Of a stretch of DNA of 64,000 bases, positions 1-11,385 are shown in pieces. The notes under the pieces were generated by a model, which was not told the origin of the DNA, searched no databases, and was given only the letters and a program-made list of their open reading frames with translations. The translations under genes were made by a program, and so were the position numbers. The stretch comes from Neodiprion pinetum (Eukaryota > Arthropoda > Insecta > Hymenoptera > Diprionidae). Where the stretch lies: NCBI RefSeq assembly GCF_021155775.2, contig NC_060236.1:16356519-16420518 (forward strand). The letters run 5' to 3'. The stretch's first letter is position 1. Every line of letters starts with the position of its first letter.

Positions 1-1660
1 ATTTATTACCGTAACGTCAAAGAACGTTACAATATGTTATAGTACAATAAAAACTACGCGGCATGTATTTTTTTTATCAGCCATTAAACATTTTAAGAGA
101 GTGAAATCACTTTCTAAACTAAGAGATCTCATGGGGCGATTTGGCAGCTTCCCCCACAAAAACATGATATTTTTTAACCAATTCAACTGGTAAAGTTTTC
201 TCATAACGAGAGGTGAAAAATATAATTATCTCAATTGAAAAATAATCTACCAAATTACCCCTTGACATAACTTTCTTTAGAGGGCGGTTTCACCCCCTTA
301 AAGTATTTAATGGCAGATAAACATAATATAGATAATGGCAGAATACTTATCGCTTACTTTTTCGTCTACTGCAACATATTACAAAAAAATCAGCTTAAAA
401 CCAATAGAATAATACACATCGGTATCCCTATCAGACTTGCAATGCCTACTGCTGGAGGCTCTGACGGTTGATGAGCATTCAAATCGATAAGGAATTTAAG
501 ATATGAGGATCTTTTTTCTACTAGTAGAAACCCTAAAAATTCGGTAATGACAACATGTGAACTAGGAAGGCACAGAATTGATTAATTGTTTCATTGCGTC
601 GTCAATGCCGCGTGTCTGCATGCATACCTGCTTGCCTGGAAAGCTATTCTGAGGCTTGCTTTTAAATCTCCCTGTTTCGAATCAAGTGAGTGGGAGATAT
701 TTAAACGTGAGACTGTTCCTGATATTGAGAGAGAATCTGAGGCGGGAAGGTAGCTAGGAACCAGGGATTAATTGTTGATTGCTTGCAATATCGATGCTAC
801 ATACGTCGCTGCTTAGCATGAAAAGTTTGCTTCCACGTCTGATTTACTTGAAACCATAGCGGAAAGTTACCGACTGTAAATTTTGCTCAGGCTCTAATTG
901 CTCCTAACGACTTCACTCCCATCGTTTTTACTTACGGAATTACGGCAAAGTAGCCGTTTTTCAAAATCAATCATAATAAGACTGAAAAAATCCAGTCTTG
1001 CTTTTGCTGCCATTTCAGAGCTGAAAATTTTGATTTACAGGACCCGTTTTGAACTAACTGGACCTTCAGAATGGTGGCAAAGACATATAAACCACCATAG
1101 GACTAACAGCTGAGGAAATATGAACGATCTGGAAAAACAGTTTTTTTCGGATTACTTTTCCCCACTATGAAAAGGGAAGAGTATGTCGGTCTGCCGGAGA
1201 AACTTCTTCGTTCATCTCGAGAATGACTAGATGAAAAATCTGACACTGCAGGCATTGGTAACCGAATCAAAAAGTATTGACCTTCAGGTCACTATCGAGG
1301 CCGAGTGACTCGAAAAGTTGTACTCCTGTGCTTGAATATTCCCGAACGGGGCTACCTTTGGCCTTTAAATTAGCAGAGAAATTAGAGGAACCCCAAAATT
1401 AACGACAAATATTAAACTTAAATTAAACAACCGTGTTTACAAGGTTGACATGATATTTTTTTGTATCAACAGCGATTAACGAATGCTTTCATCAGCTAAT
1501 TCAAGTAATAGCGCTCGCGCGTACGCGAAATAAATGTCAAATGCGATTATGAGAAAGACGGAATATCCTGTTCTCTACATATCCAACCGACCACGCTGCC
1601 CGAGCGACCACGTTTTTAAGGGCGTTGCCTATGCCTCGAAGAGCGCGCGCGAACAGAGAC
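1..1660. other. No gene recognised (non-coding, AT-rich)
   Basis: I see no convincing coding sequence here. The longest open stretches are 60-70 codons, lack recognisable domains and look like chance. No tandem repeat, tRNA or TE terminus was recognised. Confidence 0.5.
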
Positions 1661-1671
1661 TCACGATTGTC

Positions 1672-1944
1672 CTTCTCATTTTCTCATTTTTGAAGATAAT
1701 TAGGTTCTTAGGAGGTCATTTTGAAGATAAAGAATAGATCTGTGTCGCCTGTTTTGCCGAATTTTCGATTTCGCTTTCAGATTTGCGAAAAACATACTTG
1801 AAAGTACGTTATCTTTGAAGTGAAACACAGCGGACAGTAAATTTTTTATCGAAATTCGGCAAAACAGGTGACACAGATCTATTCTTTATCTTTAAAATCA
1901 CTCCCTGAGAACCTAATTATCTTCAAAAATGAGGAAATGAGAAG
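1672..1944. repeat. Foldback (inverted) repeat with ~98-bp arms
   Basis: The left arm (1672-1769) and right arm (1848-1944) are imperfect reverse complements around a spacer of about 78 bp. Both arms read through the same landmarks in opposite order: a C/T-rich outer end, a stretch ending in AGAACCTAATTATC on the right arm, GATCTGTGTC/GACACAGATC, and an inner GCCGAATTTTCGAT/ATCGAAATTCGGC. No clear target-site duplication is visible at the outer ends. The transcript would form a hairpin. It may be a small MITE. Confidence 0.75.
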
Positions 1945-3288
1945 AAAAATCACGAAGCATAAAACAGCAAATTTCTCCCGCCAAAGGCGGGCGCCTGCTA
2001 GCGCCACGACCGCGTTGCCCGGCGACCATGCGAATTACAGGCGAGGAGAGTAGACTCAAACCCCCCACTACAATTCCCCTCGTTCGAATCCTCGTCGCTC
2101 GGCACGTGGATAGTGTTCCGCGCTTTTATTTTTGCTTGTGTTTTTCTACCGTGTTTTTTATTATTTCGAGTCAGTATTTATTCCCGCGATGACTAAGAAG
2201 AGAAGGAACCTGTCTTCGAAGAAGAAGAAACGACCCGGCATAAAGATTTTGGCTTAATTTCAGGAAAAAATTAGGTAAATCGAATTATTTATATGATTGA
2301 TGTGGCATTGTCACCGACTTCGAGATTCAATCACTCGAGTAGGAACAATCGCAGGGCTTTAATCTAAGAAGGTACTTTCAAGAGCCGATATTGCTGTTAA
2401 TAATAGCAGTATAAATTCATTCTCAAGTTTTTTATACATATGAAAATATAAACTAGAATGCGTTGTGACGTGCGGTACTAGCCCGGTTTACATTAGTCGC
2501 TAAAATATGTCATCAATTTGTTACGTGTTCAGATTAAATGATCGAAATCACTATTCGGCAATTTGCATTAGTGTTTACACTTTGTCGATTATAAGGAATA
2601 TTCTTATCACTTATTGTGACTACCTAAGTACCCAAGGTAAAATTACAATGTATCTGGCAGAATTTTTCATCCAAAGTAAATACGGCGCGTACGTATTAGA
2701 CCACTAAAATACGCGCGGTTTGTTTTTAGAAATAAACTTGACGTAATTCTGGGGTAATCATACATGCATACATTACCTACAAAACAGCCACCTACAAAAC
2801 TGTCATCAAATCAGATACTACTGCCAAGTATAATTTATTTAGAAACTAATTATAATTTTAATATATTATAACTAATGATGACAAAAAAAAAAAAATTGAA
2901 ATCAAAATTGAAATTGAAAAAAAAAAAATTTTTTTGATAAAAAAAAAAAAAAAAATTGGAGTACGTAGTACTTGGCGGGTCCATGTTTATATTGCCATTA
3001 CAACATTGATATAGCTCGACTTGTATTTTCTTGTGCTTGTTTTAAAAAGGCCCGCCAAGTACCACTAAAAAAAAAGAAAAAAAATGACAAGATGAAAGTA
3101 TTCCTGATCTGATATTTCCTAATTATCGTTGCGCGGCAAATTTGGGCATTCTTCGATCCGCCGTCTCCTGGGACCTGGTCCTTTTGGTCACTGATTATAT
3201 TTGTGGTCATTATAATTTATTGTTAAAATTTTTTTCTCGCGTCCGTGCATTTCCAAATTTTTTTACGTGTAGAATTGCTGCGAGCCAA
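1945..3288. other. Non-coding stretch with poly-A tracts and a small hairpin
   Basis: No gene is seen. At 2880-2955 there are long A tracts. Directly after them, 2968-2981 and 3049-3062 form a 14-bp inverted pair (GTACTTGGCGGGTC against GGCCCGCCAAGTAC), followed by another A tract. A tRNA-like GTTCGAATCC box at about 2085 lacks a foldable partner. Confidence 0.4.
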
Positions 3289-5025
3289 CAAAACGACGGA
3301 GAAATGGTTCGAGAAGTAATGACTTCGGCGGACGAGGTAACAGAAGATGTTGCTCCGTTCAATGAGGCCGTACTTGCTGACGAATTTCAGGATACCGATT
3401 TGTTTTGCTCGGAGACAATACCTGAATCTCCAATATAGTCCGCGAGAAACGACGACGAGACGACTAAATTCAACACCGCGGAGGATTTCGTGAGTATCCA
3501 GCCTGCGACCGAAAGTAATGTTGTCGAAGACATAAATTCACATTTGCTTGTAGTCGGTAATGCCAAGGCCGAACCAAGTCCCCCATTGCAGTTGACTGGG
3601 AGAAGAATCGTAGACATTAGGCATTTTTTAGATAGTATTACAAAAATTGGTCGTCACTCCCCTTTTGGTTGTACTTTTGCAGACATGTGTTCAATAGCCG
3701 AAAGCCGGACAGGATTCATTACCACCATCACCTTCAAATGTAGTATGTGTAATTTAGTCAAATCAATAACGTCAGAGAATTCTAGTTCAGGCTCCTTAAG
3801 CGTCAATGCAGCTATAGTATCCGGTGTAGTGTCCACAGGTGGTGGTTTTTCTCAACTCGCAGAGATTAGTGCATCGGTAGATATGCCATGTATGGCTAAA
3901 GAGACTTGGAATAAATATCATAGGATAGCTAGCGATATGTATCACGACATTTCACGGGAGCAAATGCTAGAGGCAGGTAGGGAAGAAGCTACGTTGCGTT
4001 GGCCCGTGAGGTGGGTGACGTTGACGAGGACGGGTACCCTTGCATAGCGGTTGTCGCCGATGGGTCTTGGGCAAAAATATCGTATATGACAAAATATGAC
4101 TCTCTATCAGGTGTAGCAGTAATAGTGGGATTCAAAACCAACAAAGTTCTATTCATTGGGGTAAGAAATAAATATTGTTCAACGTGTGATAGGAAGCGGG
4201 GTGATACCGAGTCATCTGTAGGCGAACACAAGTGTGCGAAAAATTGGACGGGTTCTAGTACCGCGATGGAGTCAGACATTATCGTCGAGGGTTTTAAGTG
4301 TATCGTAGAAATGCACGGTATTAAATACAATAAATTAATTGGGGATGGGGATAGTAGTGTTCACCCGGAACTCATCGATGCGCTTCCGTATGGACCGGGA
4401 GTACTTGTCAAAAAAATTGAATACCGCAACCATGTTCTCCGCGTCTATGGAACTGGACTTCGGGATCTGTGTACCAACCGCAAGGTTGGTACTGTGATCC
4501 TACGTAATAATTGGCGCAAAAATTTGAAGTGACTACGATATGCCGTAACTTCCGCAATTCGCTACAGGAAAGGGCAAGTTGATCAGCCACTTTACGTTCG
4601 AGTCGAGGATTTGCGCAAAGATATTAAGAACGGTCCGAACCATGTTTTCGTGGAACATGGATCATGTGCGGAGAGGGGTTACTTCTGTGACGATAACCCC
4701 AAACCAGGGGAAGTTAACCTGCTCGAGGACATGAAATTGACTGGTGTCTTCCAAGAGATTCAATCGGCAATGTATCGACTCATTGAGCATGCATCGAGCC
4801 TCATATGAGACGTGGATAACAACGTAGCTGAGTTATACAACTCATACGTTGCCAAGGCTATAGGTGGCAAAAGAATCAACTTTGCCCTGCGCGCTTCATA
4901 TGGAGCTCGGTGTGCTTCTGCCGTAATGAGAATGAATGCCGGTGGACAATTTCATGTATTGGTGCAGGAAAAATTGACAGGACGGGTGGGTAAATTCACG
5001 AGAAAATATTGCGAAAACAAGACGG
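3289..5025 (+). pseudogene. Mutator-like (MULE) transposase, broken and 3'-truncated
   Basis: The translation matches the insect Mutator-like transposase domain family by its motifs: RRIVDIRHFL near 3600, STGGGFSQL near 3835, a catalytic Asp in VVADGSW (Asp codon 4059-4061), then GVRNKYC, SSTAMESDIIVEGFK and IGDGDSSV (second acidic motif, near 4340). Transposases of this family cut and paste DNA with a DDE/D active site. The copy is dead. A one-base loss near 3996 shifts the frame between EEATL and AREVGDVDEDG, and TGA stops lie in frame at 4530-4532 and 4806-4808. Family similarity stops near 5025, where an R1-type LINE in antisense begins. The true start is unclear; a TAG at 3436-3438 lies upstream in the first frame. 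Terminal inverted repeats were not identified. Confidence 0.85.
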
Positions 5026-5027
5026 GG

Positions 5028-7110
5028 TCAATAGCCTCTGTCTTTCTGGCCGAGATCGTGAGGCCAAGGACCGATATTCGCCGAGCTACCCTGACAACAG
5101 CGCAGCCCGGATCCTCCCCTACCCGCAGAATCTCGTTGAACGTCAAGTTCTACAGTAAAGGGTTGAGAACTGAGTCCTGTGGGACCCCGGCCGTCACTGC
5201 CAGACTCATGAGCTCCCCGTCTCCGTTTGGGTACTGCACTTGCCTGTCCCATAGGTAGGAGTCCAGGACCCGCCGGAGATACTCCCGAGCCCCTTTGTCC
5301 TCGAGTGCACCTATAATAGATGGCCATGGCAGGCTGTTGAATGCGTTGGCTATGTCCAAGGATACAGCCACCGCGTAGTCCCCTTTCCTAGTGGCGTTCT
5401 CCACAAATCACCGCACTCTCAACAGGGCATCATTCGTAGATGGCCCTTCCCGAAACCGATATTGGTTCTCCGACAGGCGCGCCCGGGCATTCTCTTCGAT
5501 CCATCTTTCCAGCCGAGCCACCAGGATCCTCTCAAACATTTTCTCCAGCTCGCTCAGGAGATACATCGGCCTTATCTTGGGGAGAGGCCAGCTGGGTACT
5601 CCCCCCTTAGGAATGAGCACCAGCTGGACGTTTTTCCGTGGCCGCGGGACGGTCCTTTTTTGCAGACAGAGGGTAAAGTTCCTTGCCAGTAGCGTGATCA
5701 TTCTTTCCGGAATTTTCGCCCACCCACTTCCCTTGACTCCGTCTGGCCTTGGGGCGACGTTTTGCGGGCATCCTTTCTTAAGTGCGACTCGGACCTCGTC
5801 TGTCGTGACTGCCCACTCCTCGTCCCATCACCAGCCGCTCTGGGCCTTCAGAGCGCGTCCATCCCCCCTCGGGAAGAGGGAATCGAGAAGGATCTTCAAG
5901 ATATCCTCCTCCAACGCCTCCTTCAGGCCTTTTTGGGAGGTTCGGAGTTTTCCCAGCACCGACTTATACGGCAGACCCTTTCCACGGAGCCCACAAGGTC
6001 CCCCCACACCTTGACCTTGGCCGCTTTGATGCTGTCTTGAAGCCTTCTTTTAGCGGTCCGATACTCGCCGTCTTTTTCTTGGCGGTCGTCCGCCGTTCGT
6101 CTGCCCCTAACGAAGCGTCTCCTCGCCGCTACGCAGGATCTGCGCATGTCGGCCAGCTCATCGCTCCACCAGTGTGTCGCCTTCCTGGAGCGACCCCCAG
6201 TGCGGGCCCTAGACGCGGCCGCGTTACAAGCCTGCGTCATGGTACGCTCGAATCACCCTGCGAGGCCCGTCGGTATCGTGTGATCCTTCCCGGTTGACCC
6301 CCAGGAAAGGGTGAGGGATAAGGCATCCGTAAAGTGCTCGGGGTTGAACTTGGACCAGCTCCACCACACGTGGCCCGTTCCACTCTTACGCTCTTTGCGC
6401 TTCTGGGCTCTCCGACTTCGTAGGAGATGTATCGGTGGTCGGTCAGACATTATTTTGCTCCAACACCCGCCACCCCTTGATCACAGGCACCAGATTGGCC
6501 GACGACCAGGTCAGGTCCACGACGGATGACCCCTACGGCCTAACGCATGTCGCCGTCCTACGATCGTTGTGGAGACAGATGCCGCACGATGCCGCCCACT
6601 CCTCGAGCAGCTCCCCCTTCAGTTGGACCCAGAAGGGTCCCAGATCGGTGAGCGGGCATTGAAATCCTCCCCTCCGACAAGTACCCCCCTCCCGCTGTCC
6701 CCCGCTAACTGGATCACCCAAGCCAGGTCTTGCAGATGCGCAAAGAACTCCGCCAGTAGTATGTTCGGTGATATATACATTGATATGACGGCTATATCCC
6801 CGAACCTAGCAGTCACGTACCCTCTTCTGCTCCCAAGGAGGAAGCCTCCGCGGGCGTTGCCCCCCGTTATCCAGTGTATGGCCACCCAGTCGTCGTCGCT
6901 GTTAAGCCAGGTGGCTGTATCCAGGATAGCGTATGGCTCGGGTATAAGGCATACATCGATTTCATTCTCGAGTACGTATTGCCTCAGTAAATTCTGTACC
7001 TGGCCATTTTCTCTTATATTAGTTGCGGGCCTCTGACCTCGTTCGCCGACGGACGTGCAGCGTCCGGAACCCATCCTGTGAACGCTGTCTTTCTCTCTCC
7101 CCTCGCAAAC
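5028..7110 (-). pseudogene. R1-clade LINE ORF2 (endonuclease + reverse transcriptase), degraded
   Basis: Read on the minus strand, this is the ORF2 of a non-LTR retrotransposon that would nick DNA and prime reverse transcription on it. An apurinic-type endonuclease lies at about 6619-7040, with PEPYAI and GGEDFNARSPIW (usual form GGDFNA-S--WG). A basic linker (HWWSDELADMRR) lies at 5923-6240. RT finger/palm pieces lie at 5408-5701 (LIPKGG, then LSENQYRFREGPST) and 5150-5404 (SLDIANAFNSLPW, then GVPQDSVLNPLL, altered from GVPQGSVLGPLL). Several frameshifts separate the pieces. The YADD box is missing: the frame jumps from GCAVV to LGLTISARKTEAI, implying an internal deletion. The 3' end is lost at the junction with the MULE near 5027. 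GC content is far above that of the surroundings. Confidence 0.85.
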
Positions 7111-9671
7111 TGCACACTTAGGGTTGGCCGTACAGTCTCGCGCCTTGTGGCCCTCGGTACTGCACCTCAAGAATGCGGCTCGGCATTCTGTCGGCTCTTT
7201 GCACATGCTCCATATATGGCCAAAGCTCCAACACTTGAAAGTATTGCCTGGGACGCGCCTCTATCAACTCCACCCTGGCCATGGTCCAGTCAATCTTCAC
7301 CTTGCCCTTCGACACTATAGCTGTAGCTGCCTTCAGAGGGCACTGCGCCTACGCGTTGTATAGCCCGTGGGGCGTCCTTCTCGAAGCACCCACACGGACC
7401 TCGTCCGGTTTGCAGGCGCCGTGCTCAGCCAGGATGCAAGCCAGTTCCTCAGTGGACACGGAGTCATTCAAGCCCTGGACTCTTAACTCGCCATCAATGA
7501 CCGGTGTGGCGGACACCCGCCACCGACAAGCCGGCGAAAAACCATCAAAATATTTTCGTTTCTCCATGAGTATCTTTTTCTATAGTTCTTTACAACTATC
7601 CTTCGAGTGTCCAGGCCTCGCCTCGCTAGCCGAGGGCTAAGGGTTTGACCGCGCCGGAAATTTCCCTACATGTGGCATTTATGGCGCGACGCGACCCTTG
7701 GCCTCGACTCGGGGGCGAGCCTGCACTTTTTCTTCATCTCTACCCCAGTCTTCGCCACGCTCTTGGCACATACGTATCTATCAACTCGTTTCGCTTATTT
7801 TCCCTGCCTTTCGCATTTTCTACTACGCCATCCGAACTGTGTAACCCGATTTTTCCGGTAATAAACAACTTGTAAACCATATTCTCTGGCCTCATACAGT
7901 AACTAACCTCCCGACAGCACCACAACCGGCGTTGTCACTGAGACTGTATCGCCGTATTTCTCCATGATCACTCTGGTCAGCTGCGCTGCCAGGGCATCCG
8001 CCTTCCTTGCATTCTCGGGACCAGGAATCTGAATGAGGCTCCGCCTGCCGGCTGCTCGCTGCACCCTTGTCCCCTCTATGCCCAGCTCCTCGAGTTGTAT
8101 CTTCTCACGGGCGAACTTGAGGATTTCCGCATAAGGGGCACTCTCGCCTCTACCCTTGATAGCAACGGCTGCCATCCTCGGGGTTCTACGGCGAGCCGCG
8201 GTGGGTCTGTTCTCCCCGGTACGCCCAAGCTCCTTTGTCGAGACAGTCTGCGCGGCCTCCACTACTGCCCCACTCGACACTTCCCCCCTAGGGGGCTTCC
8301 CCTTCCTTTTCTTGCTTATGCCACTTCTGCGGTCTGGTGCACTGGTGCCACTTTCGACCTCCATCGGCGGGTTGATCGAACCCCGGTCTTCCGGGGACCT
8401 CTGTTCCTCCTCTGTGGTGGCTTTCGTGCAGCTGGGTTGCACTGTATGCACCCCCTGCACGGTCTCGCCACCGTGAATGCCCGTACCATGGAGGAGGATC
8501 TTGGTAAGCCCCTTCACCTCCGCTCGTGGCAACGAGGAGCAGGCGGGATATCCTGCCCACCTCGTCCCGCACCTGTTTCAGGGCCGCGGACTGTCTGGCC
8601 AGCTCCTCGTTCCTGGCCCTGTCGTTGTCCGGGATTAGTTGGAGTTCAGACCCCGTTAGACGGAATTCCAATTCCGAGGCACCAGCTGATGCCGCCGTCG
8701 TCGGCACTTTGTTTGCCTCGACCTCGCTTCTCGTGACCGCCCCAAGGTCAAGTGCCGTCGTCATTCGGACGTCTCCCGACAGTCACTCGTCGTGCGGCTT
8801 CCTGCTTCCATTCGAGCCCCCTCTCGGTCCCACCGGTTCTTCTCTAACTACAGTTGGAGCTTGTCTCTTTCCCTGCGGGCATCACGTAACTGGGTCTCTA
8901 GGTCTTTACTGCGCGCCTGCAGGAGAACGGGGTCGCCTATCGCCTCTGCTTTAACAGTCGTAGTAACCAGAGCCTCCTCCGCCAAGCCCACCTTACTCTT
9001 TATCTCGCCACTCAGCTTGCCCTGGATGGATTTGCATCGCAATCTTATGGCATCTATCTCCTCGAGCCATTCCATTATCTGGGCCCCGAGGTCCGATGCC
9101 GTCATAAACCTGTACTCCACAGGTCCGGCCCCTTGTGGGACTTTCTCCCACGATCGAGCCGTGGCTCCCGCCTTCTTTTTACCCACCGTGGGTTCTTTGT
9201 TAGCCACGGGTTCGAGCCCCGCGCGCTCCACTCTGAATCGGTCTCGCCTGCCTCAGAGTCGTCCACCAGGTATGCTCCCTTGGCGGTGGCCGTACACCTC
9301 TTCTTGCGCCTTGGGCGGGCTCCCAAACAAGCATGTACCTCCTCCTCCCCATCTGAGAGGGCTGCCGTCCCCTTTCCCTCCCACTCGGCGATCACAGCTT
9401 TGTGCCGTGAATTTCCTTCCTCTCTTGCCTGAAGCCTGTGCGGGAGAAAGAGCTTCCCGTCCGAGTGTCCGGTGCTTTCGGACGGCGTTAGCTTCTTCCC
9501 CTTTCGCTTATTCCCCTGTTGCTGCTGTCGCGGAGGTGACTCTTCAGACACCGTCTGCAGCAGTGCGTCCTGTCCCCTGTCAGTCTCCATCAAGATGTTG
9601 GATCTGAGTGCCTGCGAGGATGCACCCACCGAGTCCGTGCTCTCAAGAGGGGGCCACCTAATGCCCCTCAC
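7060..9671 (-). pseudogene. R1-clade LINE ORF1 (Gag-like), disrupted
   Basis: This is the nucleic-acid-binding ORF1 of the same R1-type LINE. Distal to proximal on the minus strand it has a charged, low-complexity N-terminal part (9102-9671), a predicted coiled coil (8848-9070, ASDLGAQIMEWLEEIDAI), a middle part (7903-8532, ending TVSVTTPVV), an RNA-binding-like domain (7349-7500, GELRVQGLNDSVSTEEL), and a C-terminal zinc-knuckle cluster (7060-7206; STEGHKARDC, then CAVCEGREKDSVHRMGSGRC). The first knuckle Cys reads Phe. Frames change several times. A block at about 7510-7910 interrupts the domain. In the last part, zinc knuckles and endonuclease share one open frame (6619-7206). Confidence 0.8.
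7510..7910. other. Unidentified ~0.4-kb insertion inside the R1 ORF1
   Basis: The ORF1 reading VSVTTPVV (right, about 7925-7945) and VSATPVIDGELRV (left, about 7490-7520) appear to be the two sides of one interrupted site: the same V-S-x-T-P-V stretch occurs at both edges. The intervening sequence is less GC-rich, has no retroelement motif and no long open frame. It could be a small insertion with a target duplication, or a local duplication. No terminal repeats were found. Confidence 0.4.
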
Positions 9672-10620
9672 GGTTTCCCGGCCCCGTGTGCCCCCGCATA
9701 CACCCGATATTTGGGTACTCTCGCGCCTCCCCCTGCCTCGTCTTTTGCATCGATGCGTGGTGAAAGTTATTCATACTGAAAAGAAATGTTGGTTAGGACG
9801 GTTCGGCCACCATGGCAGCCACACCACGATGTGGCATCTATCCCTGCCGGAAAAAACTCTATCCCCTCACACGCTGTGGGTTTATCAGGTGGTCTGCTCT
9901 ATCGGTGTAAGTCCCCCGCCCCTAGATCTTTCCAGTCGCCAGGACGGGTAATCCGCTGATAATCCGAAACAGGGTAGGCCACCGGCCGAGTAAGACCTCG
10001 CCAGATTTTCCCTACTGGACGTCGAGTATAAGGAAATACTGACCAGGTAATCCTCCACGCATGCGCCCGTTGTCCCAGATTTGACTCCCAGATTGGCTCC
10101 AGACAGCCACCGAAAGCGGTTCTCCCAAGTTGGGCATGTGGTTTTCTAGGATCTTTGCTAGAGAACCGGGGTACCCTGGGCTTAAGATTACCCGTAGTAC
10201 GCCACAGAGGTCCAGTAAAGGTGCTGACTTCACCCGCAGCCCCATTTGATCAGCTACTACTCCTCCCTTGGTCAGTCTCTAAGGAATCTCCCCAGGGGCC
10301 CCGATCGCAACCCTCGCACTCCTTCCATTCACACACTCAATCCCGGGGAATTGAGTTGGTTGTCTGAGTGATCGCTCGTCCTGGGGTTGCCCCAGCCTCG
10401 AGATTCCAAGAATCCTAGAGCCGGGGGGACGCCCAAGACTCATTGCGACTAGGCTCCTACACCATGAGAAGGTGACAATCGATTTTTTTCTTTTTAACAC
10501 TGGTAAAAATGCGTTATACACACCCCGGAGCTTCACGAAAGAAGCTTCGAGGTAGTGTGGGGCCCCCACTAAAAAATCAGCTGCCACCCTGGTACGGGGT
10601 AAGGGAACCTATATGTTAAA
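9672..10620 (-). other. Probable 5' UTR of the R1-clade LINE
   Basis: This GC-rich sequence is continuous in composition with the LINE and lies upstream of its ORF1 on the minus strand. Composition changes sharply to AT-rich near 10600-10620, which I take as the LINE 5' boundary. No domain is encoded. A target duplication was not found, as expected with the 3' end lost. Confidence 0.45.
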
Positions 10621-10893
10621 TTATTCAATAATGAGTCGAAAAAGAAGAAAAAACAGTGTGTATACATAGGTGGAAAGATGTTTTAACTTACTTAGAATGA
10701 CATTCCTAAGTGTATGAGATGTTGAAAACTTGGCGATCGAGGAGGAAGTGACAATTTTGTTTGATGATCAACATGGCCGACATTCGTTGTGATCTTGACT
10801 ACTTAGGAGATAATATGGTGTAAAATTTGAGTTGAGTATTATGGCGGTGAAGTTTGAATTAGCTAACCTAGGTTTTTGATTCTTTAAATGATG

Positions 10894-11180
10894 TTAGAGT
10901 ATAAACGGTTGAGATTTTGGATGTCTGTCCTCCTGTTCTACGGTGTTATTCTTTGAAATGTGAATCGTTACCTTTATTAGTCTTTTATGCCAATGATTCT
11001 CTTTATCTACTATTTTTACATTGTCAAAATCAAATATGTGTCCTTTTGTTAAGGCGTGATGAGCTAGAGCAAAGTTTTCTGGATCAGCAGATCTTATATC
11101 ATATTTATGATTCGATGAAAAAAAAACGCATCGCGAATCATAAATATAACCGCCACAATCCATAAGTGACCTTACGTCAA
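10894..11180 (-). pseudogene. Penelope-like element, C-terminal fragment
   Basis: The minus-strand frame reads ALAHHALTKGHIFDFDNVKI followed by VDKENHWHKRLIK. This is the conserved stretch C-terminal to the GIY-YIG centre in Penelope-like retroelements. The upstream RT and most of the GIY-YIG domain are absent, so it is a short relic. The region downstream on the minus strand (10620-10893) is AT-rich and may be its 3' UTR. No host gene is implied. Confidence 0.7.
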
Positions 11181-11310
11181 TGCTCTTCAGTATGATATTA
11201 TGCTTTTTTTTTTTGTTTTTCTTTCATTATTTATTATCAATTTTTCTTGTTTCTTTCTTCAAGTTTTATTTTTTTTTATTTTTTTGTTTTTCTTGTTGTA
11301 ACAAAGACCA

Positions 11311-11385
11311 CCCTGATGACGGCAGGCTAGGCCCGCCGAAACGTTGCAAGAAGAAAATAAAAGTATGCAAACCATGCATTGTCAA
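11311..11385 (+). other. Penelope-type 3' end with hammerhead-ribozyme-like core
   Basis: On the plus strand CTGATGA (11313-11319) is followed by a GC-rich stem-loop (11320-11337) and GAAAC (11338-11342), then GTTGCA and an A-rich segment with AATAAA near 11355. CUGAUGA-stem II-GAAAC is the hammerhead core, known from Penelope-like element termini. Here stem II has a C/C clash next to the core, and the expected GUH-type cleavage site reads GCA, so activity is doubtful. A related motif is at 14476-14508 on the other strand. The plus-strand orientation is opposite to the Penelope fragment at 10894-11180. Confidence 0.5.

Noticed and set aside
2030..2105. Possible tRNA (GTTCGAATCC box)
   Set aside because: The T stem does not pair, no acceptor stem and no convincing A box were found.
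5391..9951. Many plus-strand open frames opposite the R1 LINE
   Set aside because: They are antisense shadows of GC-rich LINE ORFs; peptides are low complexity and carry no domain.
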